Positions 12,601 through 23,690 of a DNA stretch of 64,000 nucleotides are shown piece after piece. The stretch is taken from contig JACDQD010000003.1 in NCBI GenBank assembly GCA_019843655.1, forward strand, positions 25,532,224 through 25,596,223. The letters run 5' to 3'. The position numbers and the translations under genes were made by a program. The notes beneath the pieces were generated by a model. It had not been told where the DNA came from. It made no database searches and saw only the letters and a list, made by a program, of their open reading frames with translations. The stretch comes from Lethocerus indicus. Its lineage: Eukaryota; Arthropoda; Insecta; Hemiptera; Belostomatidae. How positions within the stretch are numbered: position 1 is the stretch's first letter; the number at the start of each line of letters is the position of its first letter.

Positions 12601-15600
12601 TACGCCGAGCTCGGTAAACAACCGGCCATTCCCAGTTGGGGCCTCCGCACCCCAATTAGACACACCTCTGAGAATCATCCCAAAGACCATTCGAGAGAAG
12701 CTGATGCACAATAACCGCGAATCCTCGACCGTATTGTTCTCTACTATTCCAGTTTCAACTAGATCAACTGAATTATCGAGGTCCGGCTACTAGCAAAATA
12801 CAAAATACAAGTTCTCAAAACATGTTTTTGAAGTTAGCTCATCAATGTATACCAATGATATATTTATCTATGATTATATTTAATAGGTTCTGTGAGATTA
12901 AAAACCACGTAACAAAAATTGATAATTTGTTATTCTTATAAAGTTAAATAAGAAAGAACTGCTGCATAACAAATTTTATGACATTTGGGACTAAGTAACT
13001 ATAATCACACAGTGCTCAAAAGTAACTATAATCTATTAACCGAGCTATAGTGGAGACAATTTCTGAACAGTGAAACTAAACCCAGATAACAGAATCCTCC
13101 GGTGTACGGAAAAATGTGCAAAACAATTAGGGGCATCAAAAGGTCGCGGTCGAAGCATGAACCGTAGCGGACAGCAGAAAAAAATAACATAAACGCCGGT
13201 TGTTTCAGTTGTTATTCGGACTCAGTTTTTCCGACACCAAGGAGAGGGATAAAAAAAGCCCGAGGCTGATGAAAACCCGTGCTCTGGTCGAGCTCTGTTT
13301 AATCCGGGCGGTGTTTAAACAACTCTGAGAGGAAGGGGACCGACAATCCACCTCCGAGCTTTTGAAGGGCCCCTTTAAAGTACGGTTAGTTGCGGTCAAC
13401 GCTAGTTAGCGACCCCAGCTTTGCTTTGGGGGTTAAGCCCCGGCGATCGCTTTTGTCCTCTGACGCTTTCGTCTTGTCTAATACTCAACTCCCTCTAACC
13501 GGACACCTTTTGTCTACGAAATTCGTCTCCGAATTCAGGCTGGTCACGGTTTTAGATGAATGCCTAACTAGAAACACCTGAATTAACTTTCAGTGAACTG
13601 AATTTCAGTGATTCTCAAACGAACATTTTACTATGAAAAAACCAGTATATTCCAACCTAATCCCCGTTCAGTGCCATATTGTATAGGGTAATCAATTATT
13701 TTGCAGCTTTTTCAAATTGATTTTATATAAATTTCATTTGAACTTTGACATACCGACAACTCGTCGAAGATGCTGTAAACAGCACAAAAGACGTCCAAAA
13801 TACTTCCAGCATTAATGAATTAGTTCGAGCCAATTCGGGTCAGTTAGGTTGCCGGGATTTATTTAAAGGGGTGCCTGCGGTTGGGGCGCATATACAAGGG
13901 GTTGGTTTACACAGGTTTGCACTTGGCCTAGGCACTCTACAAACGACTTTTTCAGTCTACTTACATCGTAACACAGACCTATCGCCCGCTTGGGATTGGA
14001 CGTACCGGCAACGCCTTGTGACACACAGTGCACACATGATGCCTTACAGGTACCAATATGCATCATTATGCAACGGCATTTTTCGAAATAAAATCTGAGC
14101 GGCGGGATCACGCTGAGTGGCAACGAAACGACTGACATGAGAGAGTTAACAAAAAACTCCTGTACATCTCTTAATTCTAAACTTATAAACTAAATAAATA
14201 ATTGTCATAATCCTTATCACAAAACCTACTGACAGAGTAGAATGTTTCATGTAAATAGTGTATGTTCTTTTAAACTCGATCGACTTTTTCATCTAAATTC
14301 CCTCACGTAGTGAAACAGACAGCTCAATATGGTCCGTACGGAATTTACATTCAAACCGGGGCATACATAATGAATATGCAAGCGTAAATGTTTTCAATTA
14401 TTTCGAAATTAAATTTCAATTTCGAGTAGATTATAAGGTGGCTCAAATAAAACTGAATAATACCTCCGCCCGTATGTATGTTTATTCACTCGATCAATTT
14501 TAAATTACACCGCTCAATCGCAACTTGCATTATAAATTATTGCAGCACATTCCACTTTCTATGCGTCATGTAAATTACACTTAAGACATCAATTTTTCAT
14601 CATTTCACTCCCCTCCGCTACAGCGTCCTGCTCTTTCCCCTCTAAAAAATCAAAAATATCACAAAAAAGCGAGCGAAGGCCCAAAGGAGGGTGAAAATAT
14701 GAAAAAAAAGGAGCTACGATTAAATCCCCAGGGCCTGAATTAACTGTAAGTGCTCGGCTGGAGCTTATATGATGCGGGGGCGGGCTGCGGTCGAAGCGGG
14801 TTCAACCCTTCCCGTCCACTTAGTAGTTTAACGCCGGGTTCCAGCTCCCACCACCGGACCATTTTATTACCCCGACCGGGCAATTCCTTTGGACATATTT
14901 CAGGACTCGACAAAAAACACCCCCTGCCCAGTCACAGAATTCACCCACTATAACGTGATACGATTTAGGCTATACAGTATTTTACAATTTTTTAAAGATT
15001 AGGAAATGCTATACCACTTTTTCTAGAGCAATTATAATTTTGGCGATTATTTAATTTAATTTTGTTATACACGCAACTGCCGGTACAGTTGAACCTAAAA
15101 CAGAAGATTTAACAGATTTACCATCATTAGTGTCATTAGTGTCCACCCACTGTTATTGAAATCAACAAGTAAACAGTAGTAGATTTCTGGCAGAGAAAAA
15201 TCTCTGAGTCATTAAATTTTGAGGAAGCAGGAAAAAAATTTTTAAAAGTAATTAAATTATATTTAATAATAGAATTCGATAATAAATAATTAATAGATAA
15301 TAAATTAGATTAATAAACATAATTAGATTTAAATAATATTTAGTATTTATGAATGACATTTGTTGATGATAAGACTGGTAGGTGATGAGATACCGAAGGA
15401 CTTCAACAGGTTTCTGCCGTCTGTTGCAGAAGGCCTATTAGATTCGAGACACCAATGTGTAATATGATTTCTTTTTGGCATAAAACCTTTTTAAAATGTA
15501 AAAGGTGTTAAATTTAAAACCTAACGCTCGGTTCTTTAAGCCAGGCAAAAATAGCGAGAGTGCAGAACGCGGTATGATAAAAAAAATAATTTTCTTTGGA

Positions 15601-16169
15601 TGTCTAAATTGATTTGTTACTAACGGTCGCCGGGGATTATTATATATTCAGGCGGGTAGATACAGCGATACTGTTTAAACTGGCTGATTAATCGGGTTTA
15701 TGGTTAGGATCGTCGTTGAAAAGTCAAGGGACCATTACCACTATCACCGAGTGTCACAGAACAATCGTGAATTCCGAACGAAACAGCTGCACGCTATTCT
15801 ATGGCACGGTACTGTTATAAGACTAGTTGCAGTACAGTGGATAGATAAATAACCCGAAGCGTCACGAATATAATAAAGATATAGAGGAAATGGTTCATAA
15901 AGTCCCCTTGTTATTATACCTTTTTCCATAAGGACTTGTATTATCATTACCGTTTCTGTGTTTTATGTACCAGCTCCACTGTTACCTTATCTGTTTTAGC
16001 TACTTACTAACATCAGTACCTTAATGCAGTGATAACTGGCAAGAAAAGATAGCGCGATCGATCATTGTTCTTATAGTAAATATAATAAAATATACTCAAT
16101 ATTGACCATGATTTTTTTGCTCAGTGTAATACTTGCACAGAAACAAGTTATTATCCAAAACTAGTATGT
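9649..16169. other. Intronic sequence between the two LINE copies
   Basis: No recognisable gene. There is a short (GA) run at 12428-12444, a duplicated homeodomain-type site at 12522-12549, and a direct repeat AGTAACTATAATC near 12995-13035. An AT-rich block lies at 15238-15350. GC-rich patches at 9905-9960, 10620-10760 and 11940-12060 carry only short unrecognised frames. A 117-codon frame at 13745-14098 resembles nothing I know. Confidence 0.5.
12522..12549. promoter_or_regulatory. Duplicated CGCGATTAATTA site (possible homeodomain sites)
   Basis: CGCGATTAATTA occurs twice, at 12522-12533 and 12538-12549, offset by 16 bp. The TAATTA core is the classical homeodomain target. Two identical 12-mers this close are unusual in the surrounding unique sequence. 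It lies about 80 bp downstream of the (GA) run at 12428-12444. Enhancer function is an inference only. Confidence 0.3.
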
Positions 16170-16180
16170 ACTGAAAAACA

Positions 16181-16718
16181 TTTTTTTTAACTTTTTTATT
16201 TTGCACAATCAACTTTTACAGTTATAGGTGAAATTGATACATGTATATTTTTCACGTGTTTGTCTCGATAAAGATTCCACCCAGTGATGGCGCTTTTTAC
16301 ACGATTTAACTACTGCCCGAGGTGATCTCTGGGCCAGTGGCGTTTAAGCCGTCGTGGTGGGGATAGTGGATGGGTAGAAGACGAAAGGGAGTGAACGAGT
16401 GGATTAGGATGAGGAGAAAGGGAGTGGAACTTCAGGAACCGGCATTTTGCGACTTCATCGACTGTCGGTATGTTGAGGTTATGGTGGATTGTGTGGTTAG
16501 AAACATACCAGGGAGCATTAAGGATGTCGCGAAGGACTTTTGATTGGAATCTCTGGATTCGAGCGATGTTGGATATCTCGGTGTCCATGTCGGTTTGAGT
16601 ATCGCTTTGTTTATTGTTAGTTTGTTACTTAAGGTCAATTTCGATGTCCGTTTTAGTAATGGCCTTAAGAGTCCAAATTTTCTGTTTAAGTCGATTCTTT
16701 TGAGTCGGGTGTGGGGAT
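16181..16718 (-). mobile_element. 5'-truncated Jockey-like LINE, copy 2, opposite orientation
   Basis: The minus strand runs from ATCCCCACACCCGACT near 16718 to an A8 tail (T run 16181-16188). Flanking sequences on the plus strand are ACTGAAAAAC (16170-16179) and ACCGAAAAAC (16719-16728), a 10-bp duplication with one mismatch. Its 3' UTR shares GCCATCACTGGGTGG, GTTGATTGTGCAAAATAAA and the tail with copy 1. It is therefore the same subfamily, truncated about 110 nt further 3' and inserted tail-to-tail with copy 1 about 6.5 kb away. Confidence 0.82.
16310..16716 (-). pseudogene. Reverse transcriptase C-terminus, LINE copy 2 (frameshifted)
   Basis: The first part reads PHTRLKRIDLNRKFGLLRPL and KRTSKLTLSNKLTINKAILK, then PTWT in one frame. 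After about 16580 the homologous sequence moves to another frame: RIQRFQSKVLRDILNAPWYV, NIPTVDEVAK, and the ending RRLKRHWPRDHLGQ with a stop at 16310. Comparison with copy 1 shows about 25 nt deleted around the YGIELWG block, which explains the shift. The last ~90 residues are open here, whereas copy 1 is broken, so the two copies decayed independently. Confidence 0.8.
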
Positions 16719-16728
16719 ACCGAAAAAC

Positions 16729-18011
16729 TACGAACATTTACGCACATTCTAAACTCACGCAAGAATGAATCAATTAATCATTAATTATCGACGCTGTCAA
16801 GCGATAATATTGAATATTTTCTGGAAAAATGACAGCGATTTCAGTTAGTAGAAATAGTCAAAATTACGTTAATAATCAGTAGAGCCTTTAATAACCTAAA
16901 ATAGGATTTGAATAATGTTCGATGTATCTGTCGGGCGAGCGATCGTGTAAACAGGTTTGTTGAGTCCCCGATGCATGGGTGTACGATTAGAGAGACATCT
17001 CCGGCCGGCGGGGTAGGCCTGTCCCCGGCATGCGTTTCAAGTCAACACGTTCGCCTGACAGCCAACATGTTTCGACAACGCCAACATGTGCCGCTACTAT
17101 TTGTCCGGCCAAATAGTGACCGGTCCTCTCAGAGATTCGTCGACCGCGCCCAACTGATTCCAACTCAAGATTCTCAAGATCAAAAATAAATTCGGCAATC
17201 GCTGGGACGAAAATCGTTCCCAGCATATTGGGATAGTTCGTATAGGTATTAATGGAATTTATCGGATAATTTACGAGTCATTGGCGACTAAAGGCAATTT
17301 TCCATTGACTTCATTTAAATGTAAATAGTATTATTATAGGTTCACTAGAACATAATTGACCAGGCGTTATGAATTTACAAAGCTGAATTCTGTATGTATC
17401 ATAACGCATCCTCCAACCACCTACAACTACTAGCCCAATGCTGGGCAGAAAATCTCAAAGCCCCGTATCGCTATCCATATTCAGATTTTATTGAATAAAA
17501 TAGGGCGGTTGAATAATCCAAGGGTAGACCGCGCGCTGCGGTCGCGGTATCAATTGCTGGGAGGGGTGAACACCCCGGCGATATAAGTCAAGTCGACGCC
17601 ATTTCGGCGTCAATGGACGCGGCTGTGAAAAATTCAGATGTCCCATTTTGGGAATTCTCTGAATTTTTAAAATAGCCGAACGACCCCCCCCCGCGGACGC
17701 GTCCACCCGACCGCACCTACACACACGCACACACGCACCGCGTGAAATATTCAGGCCATGACGACCGGGATGACTCCTGCCCCTCCGAGGTGAGACAATG
17801 GAACGAATGGAGCTCGTTTAACATCCAGGATTTACGCGCCTATTTTTACTGTTTCTTCCTTCCATTTCTTTCCTCGAGCGCGCCCTCTCCGTTCAAATAT
17901 AGTACAGCGGGGCTCACTGAACCGTATAAATATTCACGATGCGGGGGCGTTTTATGAGAATAAAATTAAATGCCGAAATATATGATAATAACGTTGAAAT
18001 ATGTTGATGCT
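16729..18011. other. Intronic sequence between LINE copy 2 and the piggyBac element
   Basis: No gene was recognised. The stretch holds the hairpin at 17621-17677, a small GACGCC/GGCGTC stem-loop near 17595, two CCAACATGT repeats near 17061-17088, and a CA-rich patch near 17720-17738. Confidence 0.5.
17621..17677. repeat. 57-nt multi-segment hairpin
   Basis: Paired segments from outside to inside are GGCT/AGCC, AAAAATTCAGA (17628-17638) with TCTGAATTTTT (17658-17668), and TCCCA/TGGGA around a TTT apex. Unpaired bases lie between segments. The size and shape resemble a small pre-miRNA or structured RNA, but no known miRNA seed was recognised. It could also be the remnant of a fold-back MITE. 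Confidence 0.55.
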
Positions 18012-18015
18012 TTAA

Positions 18016-19522
18016 CCCCTTGACATACAATGACGTCTCTGAGACGTCATTCATTTCATGTGCCACTGAACTGTCTTTGGCTAACACCGGGCAGTATATT
18101 ATTATATTAGCTGTTTCGTTCGTGCATCGATGCCGTTTTGTTTCGACTGTTGAGGATACATTCCCCCTCTAAACAATACCGATAACAAAATCGGAAAATA
18201 ATGCCTGGTAAACGTTTTTTGGCCATATCGCACTATCTTCATTTCGTGGATAATAGCACGGTTTCTGCAGAAGACGGAATACGAAAGGTTCGGCCCGTGG
18301 TGGATTTCTTGAATGTCAGGTTCCAAGAGTTATACGCCCCGGAAGAAAATATCGTCATAGACGGATCCCTCATGAAATTCAGAGGGTGACTAAATTACAT
18401 CTAATACATAGCATAGCATCCAAACGAGCGAGATTTGGAATCAAATTTTATAAATTATGCGAATCCAATTCTGGGTATTGCTATCGATTTAGAATATACA
18501 CAGGACAAGACGTACTTCGAGAAAGTAGTGAATCTGCATCGGAGAGTGTTGTCATTCAACTAGCCGAACACATTTTAGGGAAAGGATATACCTTGTTCCT
18601 AGACAATTGGTATTCGTCTCCTAATTTATACAAAATTTTACAAACGAAGAATACAAATGTTGTTGGAACGGTGCGAAAAAATCGGAAAAATATGCCAAAG
18701 GAGCTGGCATCGCACAAGCTAAAAAAGGGAGAAGTAAGAACACTGTCTTGTAGAGGTATCCTGTCCTTACGCTGGCATGATAAGAAAGATGTGTACGCAA
18801 TAAGCACGAAACACTCAAGAGCAGAAATGGTTGATACGGGGAAAATAAGAAGAAAAAGGGAGGTGAAGAAGAAACTGTGTTGAAACCGACCTGTGTTGTG
18901 GAGTACAATCGTGGAATGGGAGGTGTCGACAAGCAAGACCAACGTCTTGCATGTTTCCCTCTCATGCGAAAGTGTGTAAAAGGATACAAAAAATTTTTAT
19001 ATGTTTGATATTGCTATCTATAATGCTTATGTCTTATATTCCAAGTTGCCTACTTCACAAAAGCAATCGATTGTGAATTTTCGATTGGATCTTGCAGAAA
19101 ATACGCTCTGTAATTTGTCACTTCCGAACTATCTGACACGCGGCCCGCTTCGGTTACAAGCAAAACATTGGGCACATTTTCCCGAACATATACCTGCGAC
19201 ACCATTGCAACATCCTGCAAAAAGATGCCATGTGTGTATGAAACAAAATATAAGAAGTGAAACGACTTGGCAATGTAAAACATGCCTCATTCCACTACAT
19301 ATTCCTAAATGCTTGTGCAATATCACACGTTACAAAACTATTAAATTATTATTCTACGGTATTATTTGATAAATTATCAACCTTATTGAATGTTATAAAG
19401 CAATATAAATTTAAAAATAAAACGCCCTGTTTTTGAGCTTGTATATGAGTGTTCCCAAATGAGCCAAATTAAATGATTTCCTACGCACGCGTCGGCGCGC
19501 ATTTTATTTGTATGTCAAGGAG
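18016..19522 (+). mobile_element. piggyBac-family transposon, internally deleted and inactive
   Basis: The element is bounded by perfect TTAA target duplications at 18012-18015 and 19523-19526. The termini CCCCTTGACATACAA (left) and CTCCTTGACATACAA (right, reverse complement) match at 14 of 15 bases. Next to the left end lies a near-perfect subterminal palindrome, ATGACGTCTC-T-GAGACGTCAT (18030-18050). The element is 1,507 bp, shorter than the roughly 2.4 kb or more usual for autonomous piggyBac. The transposase N-terminal half is missing and the rest is frameshifted. Intact TTAA sites and termini suggest moderate age. It lies antisense to the host gene. Confidence 0.92.
18186..19369 (+). pseudogene. 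piggyBac transposase, C-terminal two-thirds with frameshifts
   Basis: Homology is continuous over three frames. First, MPGKRFLAISHYLHFVDN to ENIVIDGSLMKFRG (18201-18386), with the first catalytic Asp in VIDGS. Second, TKLHLIHSIASKRARFGIKF to TLFLDNWYSSPNLYKIL, with the second Asp in FLDNW, to about 18880. Third, EYNRGMGGVDKQDQRL, with the third Asp in GVDKQD. A last shift near 18995 leads to FDIAIYNAYVLYSK and a C-terminal cysteine-rich domain (CHVC, CKTC, CLC; 19230-19320) that in this family binds the terminal repeats. Stops at 18389, 18883 and 19006 break the frame. All three DDD aspartates survive, but roughly the first 200 residues are absent. It cannot make active transposase. Confidence 0.9.
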
Positions 19523-19526
19523 TTAA

Positions 19527-19687
19527 ATCCTAGCGGTTCTATTGCATTGCACCTGATATTTGTGGGGGAAAATAAATCTTATCGTTTTGATGGCTTGACC
19601 GACGATAGAATCTAATTTAAATTTCATCGCGGGCACACAACATCTGGCAGCGACCGGGGATCGCGTCCACCCTCCTTGGCGTGTCCT

Positions 19688-19732
<45 letters not shown>

Positions 19733-21166
19733 ACCGGATTCGGTTAATATTTCACGCCGGGGATATTGGAGTACAAGAGCGGAAGGTCGGGCTCTTTTTG
19801 CCGCATCAGTCAGTCAGTTGTATGGAATAATGCCGTCCACATTTTCTCCGAGCTTGTTTCCACCACTCCCATTCTTCCATTTTTTGTTATACATGAATAA
19901 TGGAAGAGGGGAGAGTCCGGGGGAAGATAGTTTCTGATGACGGGACGTAAGGGAAAAAACTGCGCGGAGCGAGTGAATTGTGAGTAGATGTCGCGGAAAA
20001 GTATTTGAAGACAAAGTTTTACGGTATCAACAGTGGATTCTTTAAGACACAGATTCAATTGCGGTCACATTCTGATAAATAGATAAAATCGTCGTGTTTA
20101 AACACTGTCAGCTCGAAAACTGCTAGATTCACTCATTGCTGTAACATTTTTATCGTAATATGGTTATTGCGGACATTACTGATTTATCTACATATGTCTA
20201 ATCCTGCCGGATCGAAGCACCAATTGAAGTTGCCAGGCCATTTTCATGCATATTAATATTACTTCATTTATACGGCGGTGTGTGTGTGCGTGCGTTAGTA
20301 GAAATGGAGCTACTGTACGAGTCCTGGTCGATTACATGACAGCCAACTCCCTGAGGATTCTCTAATACCAAAGCCACAGCATTGTTCTAGAACTCCATAA
20401 AACAGAAGTAGGACAGAGCTAACGGCCTGTTCTATTTCTGCCAACACTCGGACTATCCATAAACAGCACCCGGCAGTACATCACTTTTATGGGATGTAAC
20501 ACTTACTCACTAATGAGCATTGTTAATTGCATTAACACATTATTGATTTAAATATCCAATCACACCGACGCATATCTTATTCGCATAGTGAGCTATAGTT
20601 CGATCTTTAAAATATTTTCGAAAATCTTCAAGTAGAACATTCACAATTCATTCAGTCTAGCAAAATTATTTAAGTAAACTAAACTCTACAATAAGTTCTT
20701 CAGGATGAAGTCAAGGTATTAAACCTATGTCGTTGATATTTCGCATACCTTTATAATCAAAGTCTACCCCTGCAAAGCTACAGTATTACGTATCCGTGGG
20801 AACGTCGTAAATATTTGACCGAGCGCGTTAATTATTATTGGGAATTCGACATTATCCGACATTAATCGACTGATTGATTTCCGATCGGGTCGTTCGGCAT
20901 CCGTTAATGAACGTATCTTCGTCTGTAATTGTAATAGTTCAACGGCTTATGAGATAATTAATTTCGGCTCAAATTACAGCGGCCAGAGCACCACTAATTA
21001 CTCTGCGCCAAAACGACCCACAAACACTGTCGCAATCGGTGAATGTGTATCCACCATTCATCAAATTATCGGTAACGATAAAGTACTCATTTTTTAGGTC
21101 TTCTGTCCTTCAAATTCACTCGGAATACTTGTAATTAACTCTTGCCGATGCAGACTGCGGTCATAC
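19527..21166. other. Intronic sequence next to the 5' exon
   Basis: Apart from the (CT)18 at 19695-19731 and a short GT-rich run near 20278-20292, no feature or coding match is visible. Confidence 0.5.
19695..19731. repeat. (CT)18 microsatellite
   Basis: An uninterrupted CT dinucleotide run, preceded by an imperfect CTCTCG. Confidence 0.95.
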
Positions 21167-21264
21167 CTTGTATGCTCCTAGGTCGTCGACTACGCATGTG
21201 AGGACCGCTTCTCGGCCGACGGGCACTGTCAGATTGTTGATCGCCTCTGCGAATTTCGGAACTT
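21167..21264 (-). CDS. DIP: Internal exon of a DIP-type Ig cell-surface protein (start of Ig domain 1)
   Basis: This exon is read on the minus strand between a TTCCAG acceptor (21265-21270) and a GTATGA donor (21161-21166). It is 98 nt long: two bases completing an upstream codon, then 32 codons ending in phase 0 at AAG. The peptide starts VPKFAEAINNLTVPVGRE and includes LTCVVDDLGAYK, so it supplies the A-to-C strand part of an Ig domain, the first disulfide cysteine and an N-glycosylation sequon (NLT). The VPVGREA-LTCVV-LG-YK pattern is typical of insect Dpr-interacting proteins (DIP-eta/theta type), neuronal surface receptors that bind Dpr proteins during synaptic partner choice. It joins in phase to the exon at 4183-4390, which begins with the core Trp of the same domain. 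The signal-peptide exon must lie above 21264 or outside the window and was not found. The paralogue is not resolved. Confidence 0.85.
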
Positions 21265-22163
21265 CTGGAACAAATTATAACAGTTAAATGGGTACAAAGC
21301 TTATATGTTACTCATATCTAAAAAATTAAAGGTTAGAGGAATAAACAGAGCTTGACCGACTAAAAATTCAGAGTGTCGAAAAATATAGGGACCCTCATTA
21401 TCACTCTCACATAATTATATGTAGTTTTGTTTAAAAGGACCGAAAGGATGATTCAATCCATTTGGAAACAGTGATTTCACAAAGTATATGTCTTAGTGAT
21501 TAGAGTTCCCGATGGTTCAACAGATATTCTAATTTTACTAGTTCATAAAATAAACATATGGTGCATGCGTGAATAAATGTTCTCAATATAAATATTGAAA
21601 TATCTTCTCGAGTACGTAGCCCGTGAACCGCCATCCGGTAAAATAAATCCCGTGTACGTGGTTACTTACAAATCCAATGCATGAAAACATTACCAACAGG
21701 GAGGTTCCGCCGAATTCTAAGCAGAAGTTGGAGGATAGGGGGTTTTTAGTGGAGCTTTAAGTAGCTCCTCGGAATTGTTGAAAGGGCCTCTATTAAGCCC
21801 CATTTGCACATTTATAGACAACACCTGCCCGCTCCCTGAAGGGTTTGATTGGGAAATGATCCGCACGCTCCGGTCCTATCTTTTGTCTGGCCAACAACCG
21901 GTTTCTTCTTTCCCACGCCTCGCTCCTCCTAGACCCTATCCTTTTCCCTTTTCTGCTGAAATCTCATGTTATATTCATGGAAAAAAAATTCTGAGCACCA
22001 GAGGCGGCGTCACCGATTTTCCAGCCTACTTTTAGCCCTTCGACAAAAGGCGAAGCCAACCGATTCGCATCGCCCGCATTACGTTTTGTAATAACGCGTA
22101 TCCCCGGACATCCAAGATATGTGAATGAAATGCTGATTTTATTTTTTTAACGTATTATTTTTT

Positions 22164-22190
22164 TTACGTATCACGTTAAGTGATACGTAA
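22164..22190. repeat. Perfect 11-bp inverted repeat (hairpin)
   Basis: TTACGTATCAC and GTGATACGTAA flank a 5-base loop (GTTAA). A further partial ACGTATT copy lies just upstream, so this may be the remnant of a small inverted-repeat element. Confidence 0.7.
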
Positions 22191-23629
22191 GTGAAAGTAT
22201 ATGCTTTGTAAGTTTGTACTTTTAATACAAGTGAACCAAACAATAAAATATTTTTTTTTATTTTGTGAAACAGTTGACACTAAATTATAGATATGAAATG
22301 TTCAATAAAATAAATATGTATATAAAATAATCTTCGTATTTTGCTATGAGAAAATACAGAGAAGAAGAAGCAGAATTGATGTGGCTTGAAGAAGGTCTCA
22401 TTAGAAGAGAAAGGAGGATGAAAGTAGGAGAAAGAGCGCTCAGTAGTATATTGGACTGATGATTAGAAAGGTTGTATCAAGGCTGTTTCCACCCCCGAAA
22501 TTTGTAAGGCCCTACAATATTTATGCAGCTATTGAGTCAATTAATAACTAATAAATAAATTACTCTATAATGAACCCGGTAAATTTATTTTCGTATTGAA
22601 TTCAAAAGAGTAATACATTTTTATAATTGGCTTATCGCGGCTTATTATTGTGACCGAAAGCATGAACTCCTGCTGTGAAATAATCAGTATTTTCCATTTC
22701 ACGGTTGTTATATCTGCATGACAAGCTGTAAACAGGGTCTCAATCAACGGTTTTTCCTTTCGTAAACTGAATTAGACAGAGAGAGTTGGTTTGCGAAAAT
22801 TACGTCAGCGTATGCCGCCTATGCTTATTCGTGATTGATCTGTGGCTTCACCGTCGGGCACAATCCCTGTGCACGCACCATTCTCTTTCCACTCGCGGAC
22901 TGAGTCTTGTTTGACTAAATTATAACGAATATACTCGATGAAATGGTCAATGAACGGTTCCAAACCCGACGAATGAGGTCACGAAACTCTGACAGAATAG
23001 TTTAATTTCCCCACTCCGCTTACATTCCTAGTTGAATTGGTTGGAGTGAGCTGATGCCCGGCCTGCACTATTTACGCAGAGCCGAACATTAGGCAAATCG
23101 GGCACTACCTTTGGGCGTGCAATGAACACCGCCCACCTTGGTCCACCATTCGTTGGCCCATGTCGGCCGGGTATCAGTCAACAATTGAAATTGGATTATC
23201 TCCTTGTTTGGATGCTTAGTATTCTCTAGCCGTGCTCGGCTCCGGACCCGCGCTCCGGCTCTAATTCCACGTATGTGCCCGACAGCCGCTCTCACGTCCG
23301 GCCGAATTATTTTGCACCCGATAACGAAGTTATTTGTGAATTTCATTCGATATTTCTTCGCCCGTACGCGAAAGTTGACAACGGCGTATGCGCCAGGAAT
23401 ATATAATTTGATTCTCCGTCCTCGCGTCTTATGTCCGAACATGTAGCAAATAATATTTGTGTATAGATCTCATTAGCCGTATATCGCAAATTGTAATAGC
23501 AGTAATCCTAAAACGTGAAAATCATAAATAATTAATATTCTTGACGAATGGTAGTATTCGAGCAGAAGGAAACTGGTAAATGTTTTAAAAATAATACATC
23601 TCCATAAATATATGATACTAGAAAAATTA

Positions 23630-23690
23630 TGTGCCAGCGTCGAAAATCGAACCCACGCTTCTTCCATGGATCAACTCTCTGTTATGTTGT
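23630..23690 (-). repeat. tRNA-derived SINE-like fragment (B box)
   Basis: The minus strand carries GTGGGTTCGATTTTCGAC. Its GGTTCGATTTT is two bases from the RNA polymerase III B box GGTTCGANTCC. A decayed A-box-like AACAGAGAGTTGATCC lies about 30 nt upstream. There is no foldable tRNA cloverleaf. It is best read as a SINE head relic, with weak support. Confidence 0.3.

Larger units (their letters stand above)
4391..21166 (-). other. 16.8-kb intron of the DIP-type gene
   Basis: This is the interval between the donor at 21166 and the acceptor at 4391 on the minus strand. Both sites are GT-AG and phase 0, and the flanking peptides join inside one Ig domain (…LGAYK / VAWLR…). It contains a hammerhead-like motif, two LINE fragments, a piggyBac pseudo-element and a long hairpin, listed separately. 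No other exon of the host gene was recognised inside it. A skipped or alternative exon cannot be excluded without transcripts. Confidence 0.8.

Noticed and set aside
13745..14098. 117-codon plus-strand frame
   Set aside because: No recognisable domain, and it sits within the intron. Length is within chance expectation for this window.
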